Source: Actinomadura violacea (GTDB lineage: Bacteria; Actinomycetota; Actinomycetes; Streptosporangiales; Streptosporangiaceae). Taken from it: a stretch of DNA of 64,000 nucleotides. The notes under the pieces were generated by a model, which saw only the letters and a list, made by a program, of their open reading frames with translations, ran no database searches and was not told the DNA's origin. Where the stretch lies: assembly GCF_017573465.1 (NCBI RefSeq), contig NZ_JAGEPF010000009.1, positions 1 to 64,000 on the forward strand, read 5' to 3'. The translations under genes were made by a program, and so were the position numbers. Of the stretch, positions 35,436 through 44,092 are shown one piece after another (within the stretch, counting starts at the first letter, position 1; every line of letters starts with the position of its first letter).

Positions 35436-36563
35436 TCAGCGGGTGGCGAGTTCCGGCTCTGCTTCGGGGGCGCGCGGGGCGGGCACGTCGGCGGCCGCCG
35501 CGTCCGCAGCCGAACCAGGCTTGGCGGCCCGCATCGGCTCCAGCGACGCCATCAGCTTCGCCCGCATCCACGCCGCACCGGGCCGTTCCACGAGGCGGTG
35601 CACCGCGTACGCGAGCGCCAGGGACGCCGCGATGACTGCCGCGAGCGCGACCCACCGGTTCACCCTTGGATAGAGCGCGTCCAGCAACGGCAGCGCGAGC
35701 TGCGAATGGACGAGGTAGAGCGGGTACGTCAGCGCCCCCAGGACGGTCAGCCCGCGCCACCGCACCCAGTGCAGCCGGCCCGTCGCGACGAGGATCATCA
35801 CCACGAAGATGCCGGTGACGGCCGCCGCGACGGGCAGGTGGGCCGAGCCCTTGAACGCGCCGTCCGCGCGCCACCCGCCCCAGTGCAGCGCCAGCAGGTA
35901 CGACACCGCGACGTATCCCCACAGCAGCAGCGTCGGCCCGAACCGGTGGATCATGAACAGCGCCATGCCCGCGATGAAGTACGGGCTCCACGTCGGCACC
36001 AGCATGATCTGCAGCAGCTTGCTGCCGGCCTCGTCGGCGAAGACCCCGCCGAACAGCCAGACCGCCATGAACACCAGGCAGGACCGGTAGGTGATGCCGA
36101 TCCAGGCCAGCACCGCCGCCAGCACGTAGAAGTGCATCTCCACCCAGAGCGTCCAGTAGACGGCGTCCACGTTCTGGACGCCGAGGCCGCCCTGGAGCAT
36201 CGTCAGGTTCGGCACCACCAGGCCCGGGACGCCGTGCCCCTGCCGGAACACCGTGTACACGACCGCGCCGAGCAGGACGCTCGCCCAGTACGCGGGCATG
36301 AGCCGCACCAGCCGGGACACGCCGAACTCGCCCGGCGAGCGCCCCCACGCGCTCATCAGGATCACGAACCCGCTGATGACGAAGAACAGGTCGACGCCGA
36401 GGTACCCGTACCGGGTGACCGCGCCGAGCGCGGGGAACACCTCGCGCGCGTGCTCCGGCCACGGGCCCGCCCCGCCGAACCCCGTGAAGTGGTACAGCAC
36501 GACGGCAGCCGCCGCCAGGAAGCGGAGCAGGTCGAGTTCGCGGAGCCGCCGGTGTCGGGTCAC
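35436..36563 (-). CDS. Acyltransferase-3 family membrane protein
   Basis: 375 residues from GTG 36563. Membrane-embedded O-acyltransferase (OafA/NodX-like) with about ten transmembrane helices: LRELDLLRFLAAAAVVLYHFTGF at the start (the catalytic-type His in LYHF), YLGVDLFFVISGFVIL, and R-x-x-R-like RLVRLMPAYW. Family role: transfer of acetyl or acyl groups to cell-surface sugars. The C-terminal 40 residues are an Ala/Pro/Glu-rich cytoplasmic tail. GAGAGGG precedes the start. Divergent from the SGNH lipoprotein, which could act in the same surface-modification process. Confidence 0.88.
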   Translation of the reverse strand: MTRHRRLRELDLLRFLAAAAVVLYHFTGFGGAGPWPEHAREVFPALGAVTRYGYLGVDLFFVISGFVILMSAWGRSPGEFGVSRLVRLMPAYWASVLLGAVVYTVFRQGHGVPGLVVPNLTMLQGGLGVQNVDAVYWTLWVEMHFYVLAAVLAWIGITYRSCLVFMAVWLFGGVFADEAGSKLLQIMLVPTWSPYFIAGMALFMIHRFGPTLLLWGYVAVSYLLALHWGGWRADGAFKGSAHLPVAAAVTGIFVVMILVATGRLHWVRWRGLTVLGALTYPLYLVHSQLALPLLDALYPRVNRWVALAAVIAASLALAYAVHRLVERPGAAWMRAKLMASLEPMRAAKPGSAADAAAADVPAPRAPEAEPELATR

Positions 36564-36740
36564 CGCGGAACCCTCTCGGGGACGGGTTGCGCGGCGCCGG
36601 ACGCGGCGTGAGGTCCGCGTGAGGGCGGGGTGAACGGCGGATGCGGCCGCGGGGCGGGCGGATTGCGCGCGACGGGCGCACGGGGAAGGAGGGGGTCAGT
36701 AAGATACCGGTGCATCTCACCCGACTTTTGGTGGTCCTCC

Positions 36741-37544
36741 ATGACATCTCGCCGCGCCCGACGCGGCGCGGCGACCCTTCTGCTGTGCCTTGGCCTGCTC
36801 GGCGTGCCCCTGCTGGCCGGATGCGGCGGCACGGCCGGGCCCGGGAACCGGGAGGCCCGCGCGGACGCCCCGGCGCCGAAGGCGGCCCCCCAGAAGGCGG
36901 GGCCCCAGAAGGGCCCGCAGAACGCGGCCCAGCGGGCGTCGGTGGTGTTCTTCCTCGGCGACAGCTACACGGTCGGCGACCGCGGCGTCCAGCCGGAGAC
37001 GACGTACGCGTCGGCGACCGGCCGGCTGATGGGCTGGCAGGTCGTCGTGGAGGGCCGGGCCGGCACCGGGTTCGTCAAGACCGTCGGCGGGGAGGCGTTC
37101 CTCCAGCTGTTCGAGAGCCAGCTCGGCTGGCGGCCGGCGCCCGACCTGCTGATCGTGTCGGGCGGGCACAACGACTGGCGGGTGCCGCCGCCCCGGGTCG
37201 CGGCGGCGGCGCGGACGCTGCTGGAGCGGGCGCGGCAGCGCTGGCCCGGCACGCACATCGTGCTGATGGGCCCGCTGTGGGGCAACGACACGCCGCCGCC
37301 CAACGAGCTCGGCGTCCGCAACGCGCTGCGGAACCTGGCGACGCAGATGGCGGTCCCGTTCATCGACCCGCTGGCGGAGCGGTGGATCACCGGGAACCGG
37401 CTGACGCACCGCGGCAACGCGCCGCAGTACATCAAGCGCGACGGGACGCACCCGGACGAGGCGGGCCACCGCTACGTGGCGACCCGCCTCGCCGCGGACG
37501 TCAAGCGCCTCGGCCTCGCGCACCCGCTCCGCAAGTCCGCCTGA
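36741..37544 (+). CDS. SGNH/GDSL hydrolase lipoprotein
   Basis: 267 residues from ATG 36741. Lipoprotein signal with lipobox LLAGC (residues 22-26), a Pro/Lys/Gly linker (about 35-60), then an SGNH fold: block I FFLGDSYTVG (nucleophile Ser), block III SGGHNDW (Gly/Asn), block V DGTHPDEAGH (Asp and His). Extracellular esterase, possibly de-O-acetylating surface polysaccharide together with the neighbouring acyltransferase (inference). TAAGAT near 36699 resembles a -10 box. A bidirectional terminator follows directly. Confidence 0.87.
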   Translation: MTSRRARRGAATLLLCLGLLGVPLLAGCGGTAGPGNREARADAPAPKAAPQKAGPQKGPQNAAQRASVVFFLGDSYTVGDRGVQPETTYASATGRLMGWQVVVEGRAGTGFVKTVGGEAFLQLFESQLGWRPAPDLLIVSGGHNDWRVPPPRVAAAARTLLERARQRWPGTHIVLMGPLWGNDTPPPNELGVRNALRNLATQMAVPFIDPLAERWITGNRLTHRGNAPQYIKRDGTHPDEAGHRYVATRLAADVKRLGLAHPLRKSA

Positions 37545-37549
37545 CCGGG

Positions 37550-37575
37550 CCTGTGGGGGGCCGTCCCCCCACAGG
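37550..37575. terminator. Bidirectional terminator between SGNH and egtD genes
   Basis: Perfect 11-bp stem CCTGTGGGGGG-CCGT-CCCCCCACAGG between two converging genes. The same 11-base arm CCTGTGGGGGG recurs at 39306-39316 inside the egtB end. Confidence 0.82.
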
Positions 37576-37586
37576 GGCACCGATCG

Positions 37587-38540
37587 TCATCGGGCCGGAC
37601 GTGCGAGCGTCAGGGAGAAGTCGCCCGCCTCGTCGGTCCAGAACTCGGCGATCTCCATCCCGGCGGCGCCCAGTTCCGACGCGAGCCGCTCGCGGCGGAA
37701 CTTCGCGGAGATCTCGGTGCGCATCTCCTCGCCCGCCGCGAAGTGCACGTCCAGGTCGAGGCCGCCGACGCGGACGTCCTGGTCGCGGGTGGAGCGCAGC
37801 CGCATCTCGATCCACTCCTCGGCCCCGTTCCAGACCGCGACGTGCTCGAACGCGTCCGCGTCGAAGTCGGCGTCCAGCTCCCGGTCGATGACGTGCAGGA
37901 CGTTCTTGTCGAACTCGGCGGTGACGCCCGCCGCGTCGTCGTAGGCGCGGACGAGCCGCCCGGGGTCCTTGACGAGGTCGGCGCCGAGCAGCAGGAAGTC
38001 GCCGTCGTCCATGGTGGCGCGCAGCCCGCCGAGGAAGCCGATGCGGGCGGCGGGCGGCATGTTGCCGATCGTCCCGCCGAGGAAGGCGATCAGCCGGCGC
38101 TCTCCGGCGGGCAGCAGGTGCAGGTGCTGCTCGTAGTCGGCAACGACCGTCCGGACGGTGAGGCCGGGATGGTCGGCGGCGATCCCGGCGGCGGCCTCCT
38201 CCAGGAAGTCGCCGCTGACGTCCACCGGGACGTAGGCGCGCAGCGTCTTGTCGAGGGCGCCGAGCAGCAGCCGGGTCTTCTCCCCCGACCCGGCGCCCAG
38301 CTCCAGCAGCGTGCGGGCTCCGGTGACGGCGGCGATCTCGGGCGCGCGCGCGGTGAGGATCTCGCGCTCGCGGCGGGTCGGGTAGTACTCCTCCAGCTTG
38401 GTGATCTCTTCGAAGAGCGCGCTGCCGCGCTCGTCGTAGAACCACTTGGGCGGCAGGGTCTTCGGCGTGCCGGTGAGCCCCTCCCGGACGTCCTGTCGGA
38501 GCGTCTTGGCGAGGTCGTCGGCGGTCAGGAACCGGTCCAC
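37587..38540 (-). CDS. egtD: L-histidine N-alpha-methyltransferase EgtD
   Basis: Trimethylates histidine with SAM to hercynine, the first step of ergothioneine synthesis. 317 residues, right length. SAM motif LELGAGSGEKTRLLLGAL, N-terminal substrate loop LPPKWFYDERGSALFEEITKLEEYYPTRRE, and the IAFLGGTIGN block are diagnostic. GTG 38540 follows GGAGGACC at good spacing. Last gene of the egtABCD operon; stop is 12 bases from the bidirectional terminator. Confidence 0.96.
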   Translation of the reverse strand: MDRFLTADDLAKTLRQDVREGLTGTPKTLPPKWFYDERGSALFEEITKLEEYYPTRREREILTARAPEIAAVTGARTLLELGAGSGEKTRLLLGALDKTLRAYVPVDVSGDFLEEAAAGIAADHPGLTVRTVVADYEQHLHLLPAGERRLIAFLGGTIGNMPPAARIGFLGGLRATMDDGDFLLLGADLVKDPGRLVRAYDDAAGVTAEFDKNVLHVIDRELDADFDADAFEHVAVWNGAEEWIEMRLRSTRDQDVRVGGLDLDVHFAAGEEMRTEISAKFRRERLASELGAAGMEIAEFWTDEAGDFSLTLARPAR

Positions 38541-38549
38541 GTGGTCCTC

Positions 38550-39284
38550 CTACAGCGGGTCTATACGAACGCCGGACTGCGGTCCGGCGGTGACGAGCGA
38601 GCGGTCCGGGACGGGCCGCCAGCCGGGACGGTCGTCCAGCGGTTCGGAGACGATCCGGATGGCGTCCGCGTCCTCGCGGACGAACAGCGAGTCGCCCCAG
38701 GTGGTGGCGGCGAGCGCCGTCCCGTCGGAGGCGAGCAGGTTGTAGCGGCCGCCGGTGAGGCCGGTGACGGCGCCGACGACGGCGGCGAGGCCGTCGCCGA
38801 GGGACGCGCCGCCGCGCCAGTTCCGGACGGCGAGCGCGAACAGCGGCGCCGAGTCGAGCGGGGCGCGGGCGTCGGGGACGCCGGCGAGGTCCCCGGCCAG
38901 CTCGCGGAGCTTGGCCTCCACGCCGGCGAACCCCTCGACCTTGCCGTTGTGGCTGAACAGCCAGGGGCCTTCGCGGAACGGCTGCGCGCACGACTCGTCC
39001 ACGGGGAACCCGATGGTCGCCGAGCGGATCGCCGCGACGGCGCAGGACGCGCGGACGGCGCCCGCGATCTCGCGGAACGACTGGTCGGTCCAGAGCGGCT
39101 GGGCCCGCCGGAACCGGACGGGCGCGCCGTCCTGGTACCAGCCGGCGCCGTACCCGTCGGCGTTCAGCAGGTTCCCCTGCGTCATGCGCGGCGCGTACGC
39201 CTGGTGCTCAAGGGAGTACTCCCCCTCGTAGACGAGCGAGTGCAGCGTCCGCTCGGGGCCGATGTAACCGAGATGGCGGCACAC
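38550..39284 (-). CDS. egtC: Gamma-glutamyl-hercynylcysteine sulfoxide amidohydrolase EgtC
   Basis: Class II glutamine-amidotransferase fold that removes gamma-glutamate from the EgtB product. 244 residues; the N-terminal nucleophile Cys2 (MCRHLGYIG), RMTQGNLLNADGYGAGWY, SHNGKVEGF and AIRSATIGFP are present. It lies 9 bases before egtD and 7 bases after egtB stop, in one transcription unit. Start ATG 39284 required to expose Cys2. Confidence 0.95.
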   Translation of the reverse strand: MCRHLGYIGPERTLHSLVYEGEYSLEHQAYAPRMTQGNLLNADGYGAGWYQDGAPVRFRRAQPLWTDQSFREIAGAVRASCAVAAIRSATIGFPVDESCAQPFREGPWLFSHNGKVEGFAGVEAKLRELAGDLAGVPDARAPLDSAPLFALAVRNWRGGASLGDGLAAVVGAVTGLTGGRYNLLASDGTALAATTWGDSLFVREDADAIRIVSEPLDDRPGWRPVPDRSLVTAGPQSGVRIDPL

Positions 39285-39291
39285 TCAGACC

Positions 39292-40683
39292 TCACCCACA
39301 TGCGCCCTGTGGGGGGACGCCCCCCCCACGCCCCCCGGCAACCGCGGAACGCGCGCAGCGGAACCCGGAGAAGATCTGCCGCCGTATGGGATAGTCCCAG
39401 TTGCGGAAGGAGCCGCGTATGGCGAGCGGGTGCGTCGCCCACGAGCCGCCCCGCAGAACCTTGTAGTCGGGACCGAAGAACACTTCGGAGTACTCCTTGT
39501 AGGGGAACGAGCGGAAGCCCGGGTAGCCGTGGAAGTCCGACGACGTCCACTCCCACACGTCGCCGATGAGCCGCCGGACCCCGTAGGCCGACGCACCGGA
39601 CGGGTAGGAGCCCGCATCGGACGGGCGCAGCATCCGCTGACCGAGGTTGGCGCGGCCCTCCTCATAGACGTCGCCCCAGGGGAACGCCCTGGAGCGCTGT
39701 AGGACCGGGTCCCAGCGCGCGGCCTTCTCCCACTCGGCTTCCGTGGGGAGGCGCTTGCCGGCCCATCGCGCGTAGGCGTCCGCCTCGTACCAGCACACAT
39801 GCTGGACGGGTTCGTGCGGCGGAACGGGCTCGGTACGCCCGAACCTGCGCCGCAGCCACTGCCCTCCTTCCTTCGTCCAGAACGCGGGCGCGCGCTTGCC
39901 GGTGGTGCTGCGCCATTCCCAGCCCGCCGGGGTCCACCAGCGCGGTTCGTCGTATCCGCCCGCCTCCATGAAGGCGAGATAGGCGGCGTTGGTGACGGGC
40001 TCCACGTCGATGTAGTAGGCGGGCACGTCGACCATGTGGCCCGGACGCTCGTTGTCGTAGGCCCATGGGTCGTCCGACGTGCCCATCTCGAACGGGCCGG
40101 CAGGAATGAGCACCTCGTCGCGTCCGTCCGCCGCGGCGGGCTTCTGCAGAGGCTCCGCCACAGGGTCGAGCAAGGCCGGAGCACCCTTGCGGAGCTGATG
40201 CGTCGCCAGCATCGTCTCGTCGTGCATGTGCTCGTGCTGGACGACCATCCCGTATACGAACCCGCCCGACGTGAGCGGGTTCGCGGTGTCGAACCGCACG
40301 GACGGGAGCGCGTCAAGCACCTTGGCGCGCACCGCGCCGATGTAGGCGCGCGCCTCGTCCGGCGGCAGCAGCGGCAGCGACGGCCGCTCGGCGCGCGGAT
40401 GCTCGAACGCGTCGTACAGGCCGTCGATCTCCGGGCGCATCGGCTCGGCGCCCGCGGCGGCCCGCAGCAGCCACAGCTCCTCGTAGTTGCCGACGTGCGC
40501 CAGGTCCCAGACCAGCGGCGACATCAGCGGCGACACCTGCGAGGTGAGGCCGTCCCCGTCGAGGACGTCGGTCGTCAGGCCGAAACTGCGGGCGCGGACC
40601 CCGCCGAGCTCGTCGGCGATCAGGTCCTTCAGCGCGTCCTCGCCCTGTTCGGCGAGCGGGCCCGGGGAGCTCAGCGGGGCCAT
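39292..40683 (-). CDS. egtB: Hercynine oxygenase EgtB
   Basis: Non-heme iron enzyme that forms the sulfoxide C-S bond between hercynine and gamma-glutamylcysteine. 463 residues from ATG 40683. N-terminal DinB-like domain supplies iron ligands His63 (WDLAHVGNYEE) and the H-x3-H pair His150/His154 (QHEHMHDETM); C-terminal formylglycine-generating-like domain (GWEWRSTTGKRAPAFW, RFGRTEP, GDVWEWTSSDFHGYPGF). The final residues after GFRCAR are encoded by a G/C hairpin (39309-39329) and look like read-through of a terminator-like repeat. Overlaps egtA by 13 bases. Confidence 0.95.
   Translation of the reverse strand: MAPLSSPGPLAEQGEDALKDLIADELGGVRARSFGLTTDVLDGDGLTSQVSPLMSPLVWDLAHVGNYEELWLLRAAAGAEPMRPEIDGLYDAFEHPRAERPSLPLLPPDEARAYIGAVRAKVLDALPSVRFDTANPLTSGGFVYGMVVQHEHMHDETMLATHQLRKGAPALLDPVAEPLQKPAAADGRDEVLIPAGPFEMGTSDDPWAYDNERPGHMVDVPAYYIDVEPVTNAAYLAFMEAGGYDEPRWWTPAGWEWRSTTGKRAPAFWTKEGGQWLRRRFGRTEPVPPHEPVQHVCWYEADAYARWAGKRLPTEAEWEKAARWDPVLQRSRAFPWGDVYEEGRANLGQRMLRPSDAGSYPSGASAYGVRRLIGDVWEWTSSDFHGYPGFRSFPYKEYSEVFFGPDYKVLRGGSWATHPLAIRGSFRNWDYPIRRQIFSGFRCARSAVAGGRGGGVPPQGACG
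39306..39329. repeat. G-run hairpin inside the 3' end of egtB
   Basis: GTGGGGGG-ACGCC-CCCCCCAC (8-bp stem, 39309-39329), beginning with the same 11-mer CCTGTGGGGGG as the terminator at 37550. It encodes the final residues of EgtB. Confidence 0.6.
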
Positions 40684-41927
40684 GTCGGGTCCTCCTCGGA
40701 CGTCGTGGTGGGAGCGCCGTGCACGGCCATGTCGTGCAGGGCCGTGTCGTGCACGGGGCCGTCGTCGGCGGGGGTGCGCCCGCGCTCGACGTAGCGGCGC
40801 GCGTACTCCTCCACCAGCGGGACGAGCCCGGCCGCGCCCATCCGCGGCAGCGCGTCCAGCGCCGCGGTGAAGCAGGCGCGCGCGGCGGCGGCCAGCGAGG
40901 CGTCGGCGAGCCCGTCGCGGGCCGCCTCCGCCCACAGCCGGGCCACCGGTTCGGCCGCCTCCTCGGCGGTGCGGGACGCGGCCGGGTCGTCCAGCAGCGC
41001 GGCCGTGACGGCGACGGGCACCGGCCAGTACCGGGCCGGCAGCGCGTCGATCATCCGCAGTTCCAGCCAGCCGCGCGGCCGGACCGGCGGGAACAGCGTG
41101 GACAGGTGGTAGTCGAGGTCCGCCTGGCCGGGCTCGCCCTTGTCGAGCCACTCCTTGAAGGACATGCCCGGGTCGGAGACCCATTCGCCGGACGCGGTCT
41201 TGACCAGCATGACCCGGGCGTCCAGCGCGTACCGCGTCCACGCCTCGGCGGGGTCGCCGTCCGCGCCGTCGCGCAGCACCGGCAGGGTGCGGCACGGGTC
41301 CAGCTCGGTCCAGATGGCCTGCCGGGACGAGCGCAGGCCGGTGCGTCGGCCGGCCTTGACCGGCGAGTTGGCGAACGCGGCGATCAGCACGGGCCCGAGC
41401 GCGTGCGTGAGCCGCCAGCGGCGGGCCGCGTCGGCGCGGTCGGCCCCGATGTCGAGGCAGACCTGGACGGACGCGGTCGAGCACATCATCGCCAGCCCGG
41501 CGTCGGCGAAACCGCCCGCGCTGAAGTAGTCGCGCATGCACCCGTAGCGGGGGTGCTCGGCCTGAAAGCGGGGCCGCCGGACGGGGTCGACGCCGTGGCC
41601 GACCAGGTCCAGCCCGGCCGGCGCGAGCGCGTCCCGCACGTGCGCGATGTCCCCGGCGAGCGCCGAATGCAGTTCGGAAACGCCGTGGAACGGCGCCGAG
41701 CTCAATTCCAGCTGCCCGCCGGGCTCGTAGGTGACGGCGCTCCCGCCGGGCGGCGGCCCGGCCTCGTCGACGAGCATCCGGACCCGCCGCGCGGGAACGT
41801 GCGCGGCGCGGTCGGCGGCGTCGACGACGAACCACTCCGTCTCCGCGCCGACCGTCCCGGGCGGGCCGGTCTTGAAGCAGACGCCGTAAATGTGCTGGTA
41901 GACGCCGTCCTCGGTGAGCCGTGGCAC
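40671..41927 (-). CDS. egtA: Glutamate-cysteine ligase EgtA
   Basis: Makes gamma-glutamylcysteine for EgtB. 418 residues from GTG 41927 (GGGGAGG four to five bases upstream; the frame continues to 42047 without protein-like sequence). Conserved GCS2-type blocks: GAETEWFVVDA (ATP/Mg site), YEPGGQLELSSAPF, RAGRRTGLRSSRQAIW-like substrate region (PVKAGRRTGLRSSRQAIW), and WLELRMIDALPARYW. First gene of egtABCD; no egtE (PLP lyase for the last step) is present nearby, so that step must be encoded elsewhere. Confidence 0.93.
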   Translation of the reverse strand: MPRLTEDGVYQHIYGVCFKTGPPGTVGAETEWFVVDAADRAAHVPARRVRMLVDEAGPPPGGSAVTYEPGGQLELSSAPFHGVSELHSALAGDIAHVRDALAPAGLDLVGHGVDPVRRPRFQAEHPRYGCMRDYFSAGGFADAGLAMMCSTASVQVCLDIGADRADAARRWRLTHALGPVLIAAFANSPVKAGRRTGLRSSRQAIWTELDPCRTLPVLRDGADGDPAEAWTRYALDARVMLVKTASGEWVSDPGMSFKEWLDKGEPGQADLDYHLSTLFPPVRPRGWLELRMIDALPARYWPVPVAVTAALLDDPAASRTAEEAAEPVARLWAEAARDGLADASLAAAARACFTAALDALPRMGAAGLVPLVEEYARRYVERGRTPADDGPVHDTALHDMAVHGAPTTTSEEDPTWPR

Positions 41928-42191
41928 GCGACCTCCCCGACAGAATTCGATCACGGGTTCGAATCCTTCCCTGCTGAACCGGATCAGGAATCCGCGAATT
42001 TTCGGGAACTTCCTTAAATCTGGGTGAACATGACCGTCCGCCATCAAAGTGATTACTTTCCGTACTATTCGACATGATGTTTCACACCCTGGCTTCTCAC
42101 CGGTTGACGGGAGGCGCTAGAGTCCCGCTACCTACCGGTATGCACGGATTCGTGCAGGCCGGTGCCAGCAGCGAGACGACCGGGAGGTCAC

Positions 42192-43448
42192 ATGCGCGGC
42201 GACCTGGGCTCGCTCTATGACGCGCACGCCGCCCGCCTGTACGCCTACTGCTGGTCGCTCGTCGGCGACCAGCTCGCGGCGGCGGCGGTCGGCGACACCT
42301 TCGCCGCGGCGGTGCACCAGCCGCCGCGGGGCGACAGCGTGCTCTGGCTCTACTCCCTGTCCCGCACGGCCTGCGCGGAGCGCGGCGCCTTCGCCGCCCC
42401 GTCCGGCGGGCTGCCCTACGCCGACCCCGACCCGCTGCTGCGCGCCGCGGGCGGCCTGCGCACCGACCACCGCGAGGCCCTGCTGCTGTGGGCCGGCGAG
42501 TGGCTGGAGGTCCGCGACATCGCGCGCCTCCTCGGCCTCGCGCCCGACACCGTCGTCCAGCTGGTGAACGCCGCCCGGTCCCGGCTGGAGCGCGCCGTCC
42601 TCGACACGCTGATGCGCGGCGCCGCCGGTCCGGAGCTGGAGCTCATCGCCGCGTTCGAGAAGGGCCGGCTGCCGCAGCTGCTCGCCAAGCGCGCCCCGGC
42701 GCACGCGCCCGGCTGGCTGCGCGACCAGGTGCTCGCCGCGTGCGAGGCGGAGGCCGACCGGCCGCTGCCGACCGTCGCGGCCCCGAGCCCGCTCGTCGTC
42801 ATCGGCGACGCCGACCTCAGGCCGCGGCCGAAGCGCGGCGTGTGGTCCAAGGGCCTCGGCGCGGTCGCGGGCGTCGCCGCGTCCGCGGCCGCCGTCATCG
42901 GCCTGCTGGTGTCCTGGCCCGCCGCGAAGGGCGGCGGCGCCGCCTCGCTCGTGCCCACCGCGGGCAGCGGACGCACCGACCCGGCGTCGGCGAAGACGAC
43001 CAAGGTGTCCGAGAACCCGCCGCCCGGCCTCACCGGCACCGAGCGCTCGACCGGCGACAACACCCCCGGCTCGTCGAAGAACCCGGTGACCGGCGCGTTC
43101 GACGGCACGCCGCAGCCCGCCGACGGCACCCCCGGGCACGGCAGCACGCCCGGCACCCCGGCCGCGCCGGGCACTCCCGGCAAGACGCCCGCGGACACCT
43201 CGCCGTCGCATGACGGCGCTCCGGGGACCGGCACGCCGTCCAAGCCCGGCGACTCGTCGCCGACGACACCGCCGGACTCGGGCACCCCGACCACTCCCCC
43301 GGACACCGGCGGCAGCCCGACGACCCCGCCGGACGACGGCTCGACGGACCCGACCACGCCGCCGGCCACCCCGTCCGACCCGCCCTCGACCGGCACGCCC
43401 GCGCCGAGCCCCACGTCCAACCCGACGCCCGACCCCGGCCAGGGCTGA
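42192..43448 (+). CDS. Sigma-factor-like protein with transmembrane helix and Pro/Thr-rich tail
   Basis: 418 residues from ATG 42192 (GGGAGGTCAC upstream). Residues 1-60 resemble the core of sigma region 2 (LYDAHAARLYAYCWSLVGDQ), and residues 100-138 region 4 helix-turn-helix (LEVRDIARLLGLAPDTVVQLVNAARSRL). A helical linker leads to one transmembrane segment at about 221-242, then about 170 extracytoplasmic residues of repeated TPP/TPG/PSD motifs. It therefore looks like an ECF-type regulator tethered to the membrane, possibly inactive until released. No separate anti-sigma gene is adjacent. TAGAGT lies at 42117-42122, far from the start. Confidence 0.72.
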   Translation: MRGDLGSLYDAHAARLYAYCWSLVGDQLAAAAVGDTFAAAVHQPPRGDSVLWLYSLSRTACAERGAFAAPSGGLPYADPDPLLRAAGGLRTDHREALLLWAGEWLEVRDIARLLGLAPDTVVQLVNAARSRLERAVLDTLMRGAAGPELELIAAFEKGRLPQLLAKRAPAHAPGWLRDQVLAACEAEADRPLPTVAAPSPLVVIGDADLRPRPKRGVWSKGLGAVAGVAASAAAVIGLLVSWPAAKGGGAASLVPTAGSGRTDPASAKTTKVSENPPPGLTGTERSTGDNTPGSSKNPVTGAFDGTPQPADGTPGHGSTPGTPAAPGTPGKTPADTSPSHDGAPGTGTPSKPGDSSPTTPPDSGTPTTPPDTGGSPTTPPDDGSTDPTTPPATPSDPPSTGTPAPSPTSNPTPDPGQG

Positions 43449-43460
43449 CCCGCGCCGCCG

Positions 43461-44075
43461 GTGGAGGGCACGGAGCCGGCGCCGCCGCCCGGCAGGGCGC
43501 TGCGGCGACTCGCCTGGACGCTGACGTTCGTGCTGGCCATCGGCACCACGACCGGCCTGGCCTTCTTCGACGTCGGGCTGGGCATGGTCGCCGGCGCGCT
43601 CGCGCTGGCGCTCGCCTACTGGCTGCTGCTGCGCCGGATGGCGCTGGGCGGGCGCGCGGTCGCCCGGACGACCCGGCGGCTGTTCGTCGGCGGATGGGCC
43701 CTGCTGGTCGTGGGCGCTCTGGGCGCCGCCTACGCCGGGATGCTCGTCCTCGGCAGGCAGGGCACCGGGAGCGTCGACTACCAGGACGAGCAGACCGGCA
43801 CGCACGGCACCCGCTACCTGCAGTGCTATGTGATCAAGCCCGACGGCACCAGTGGCGAACTGCGCGCCACCGGCGCCTGCCCGGCGTCCGGCGGGACCCG
43901 GATCGCGATGGTCTACCTGCCGCACGACGCGGGCGACGTGGCCCGTCCCCTCCTCGGCACCAAGCACCGGCTCCTGCCGCGGGCCGCGGTGTGGGCCGTC
44001 GCGGATCTGCTCGGGCTCGCCGCGCTTGCCGCGGCCGCGCGGACGTCCGTTGCGCCGGACGCCGCCACGCCGTAA
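43461..44075 (+). CDS. Membrane protein with extracytoplasmic domain, unknown function
   Basis: 204 residues. Two close hydrophobic helices (about 18-50), a third near 72-95, then an extracytoplasmic region (GTGSVDYQDEQTGTHGTRYLQCYVI..., two Cys) and a fourth helix near 185-198. GTG 43461 start; a ribosome site is not clear. Twelve bases after the sigma-like gene, same direction, so probably co-transcribed; it could be a membrane partner of that protein. No family recognised. A hairpin follows its stop. Confidence 0.6.
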   Translation: MEGTEPAPPPGRALRRLAWTLTFVLAIGTTTGLAFFDVGLGMVAGALALALAYWLLLRRMALGGRAVARTTRRLFVGGWALLVVGALGAAYAGMLVLGRQGTGSVDYQDEQTGTHGTRYLQCYVIKPDGTSGELRATGACPASGGTRIAMVYLPHDAGDVARPLLGTKHRLLPRAAVWAVADLLGLAALAAAARTSVAPDAATP

Positions 44076-44092
44076 CGGAGCTTCTGCTCCGT
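44075..44092. terminator. Bidirectional terminator
   Basis: Perfect 7-bp stem ACGGAGC-TTCT-GCTCCGT filling the 16-base gap between two converging stop codons. Confidence 0.72.

Noticed and set aside
42100..42125. TTGACG at 42102 as -35 for the sigma-like gene with TAGAGT
   Set aside because: Only about 8-9 bases separate the two elements, too close for a promoter pair.
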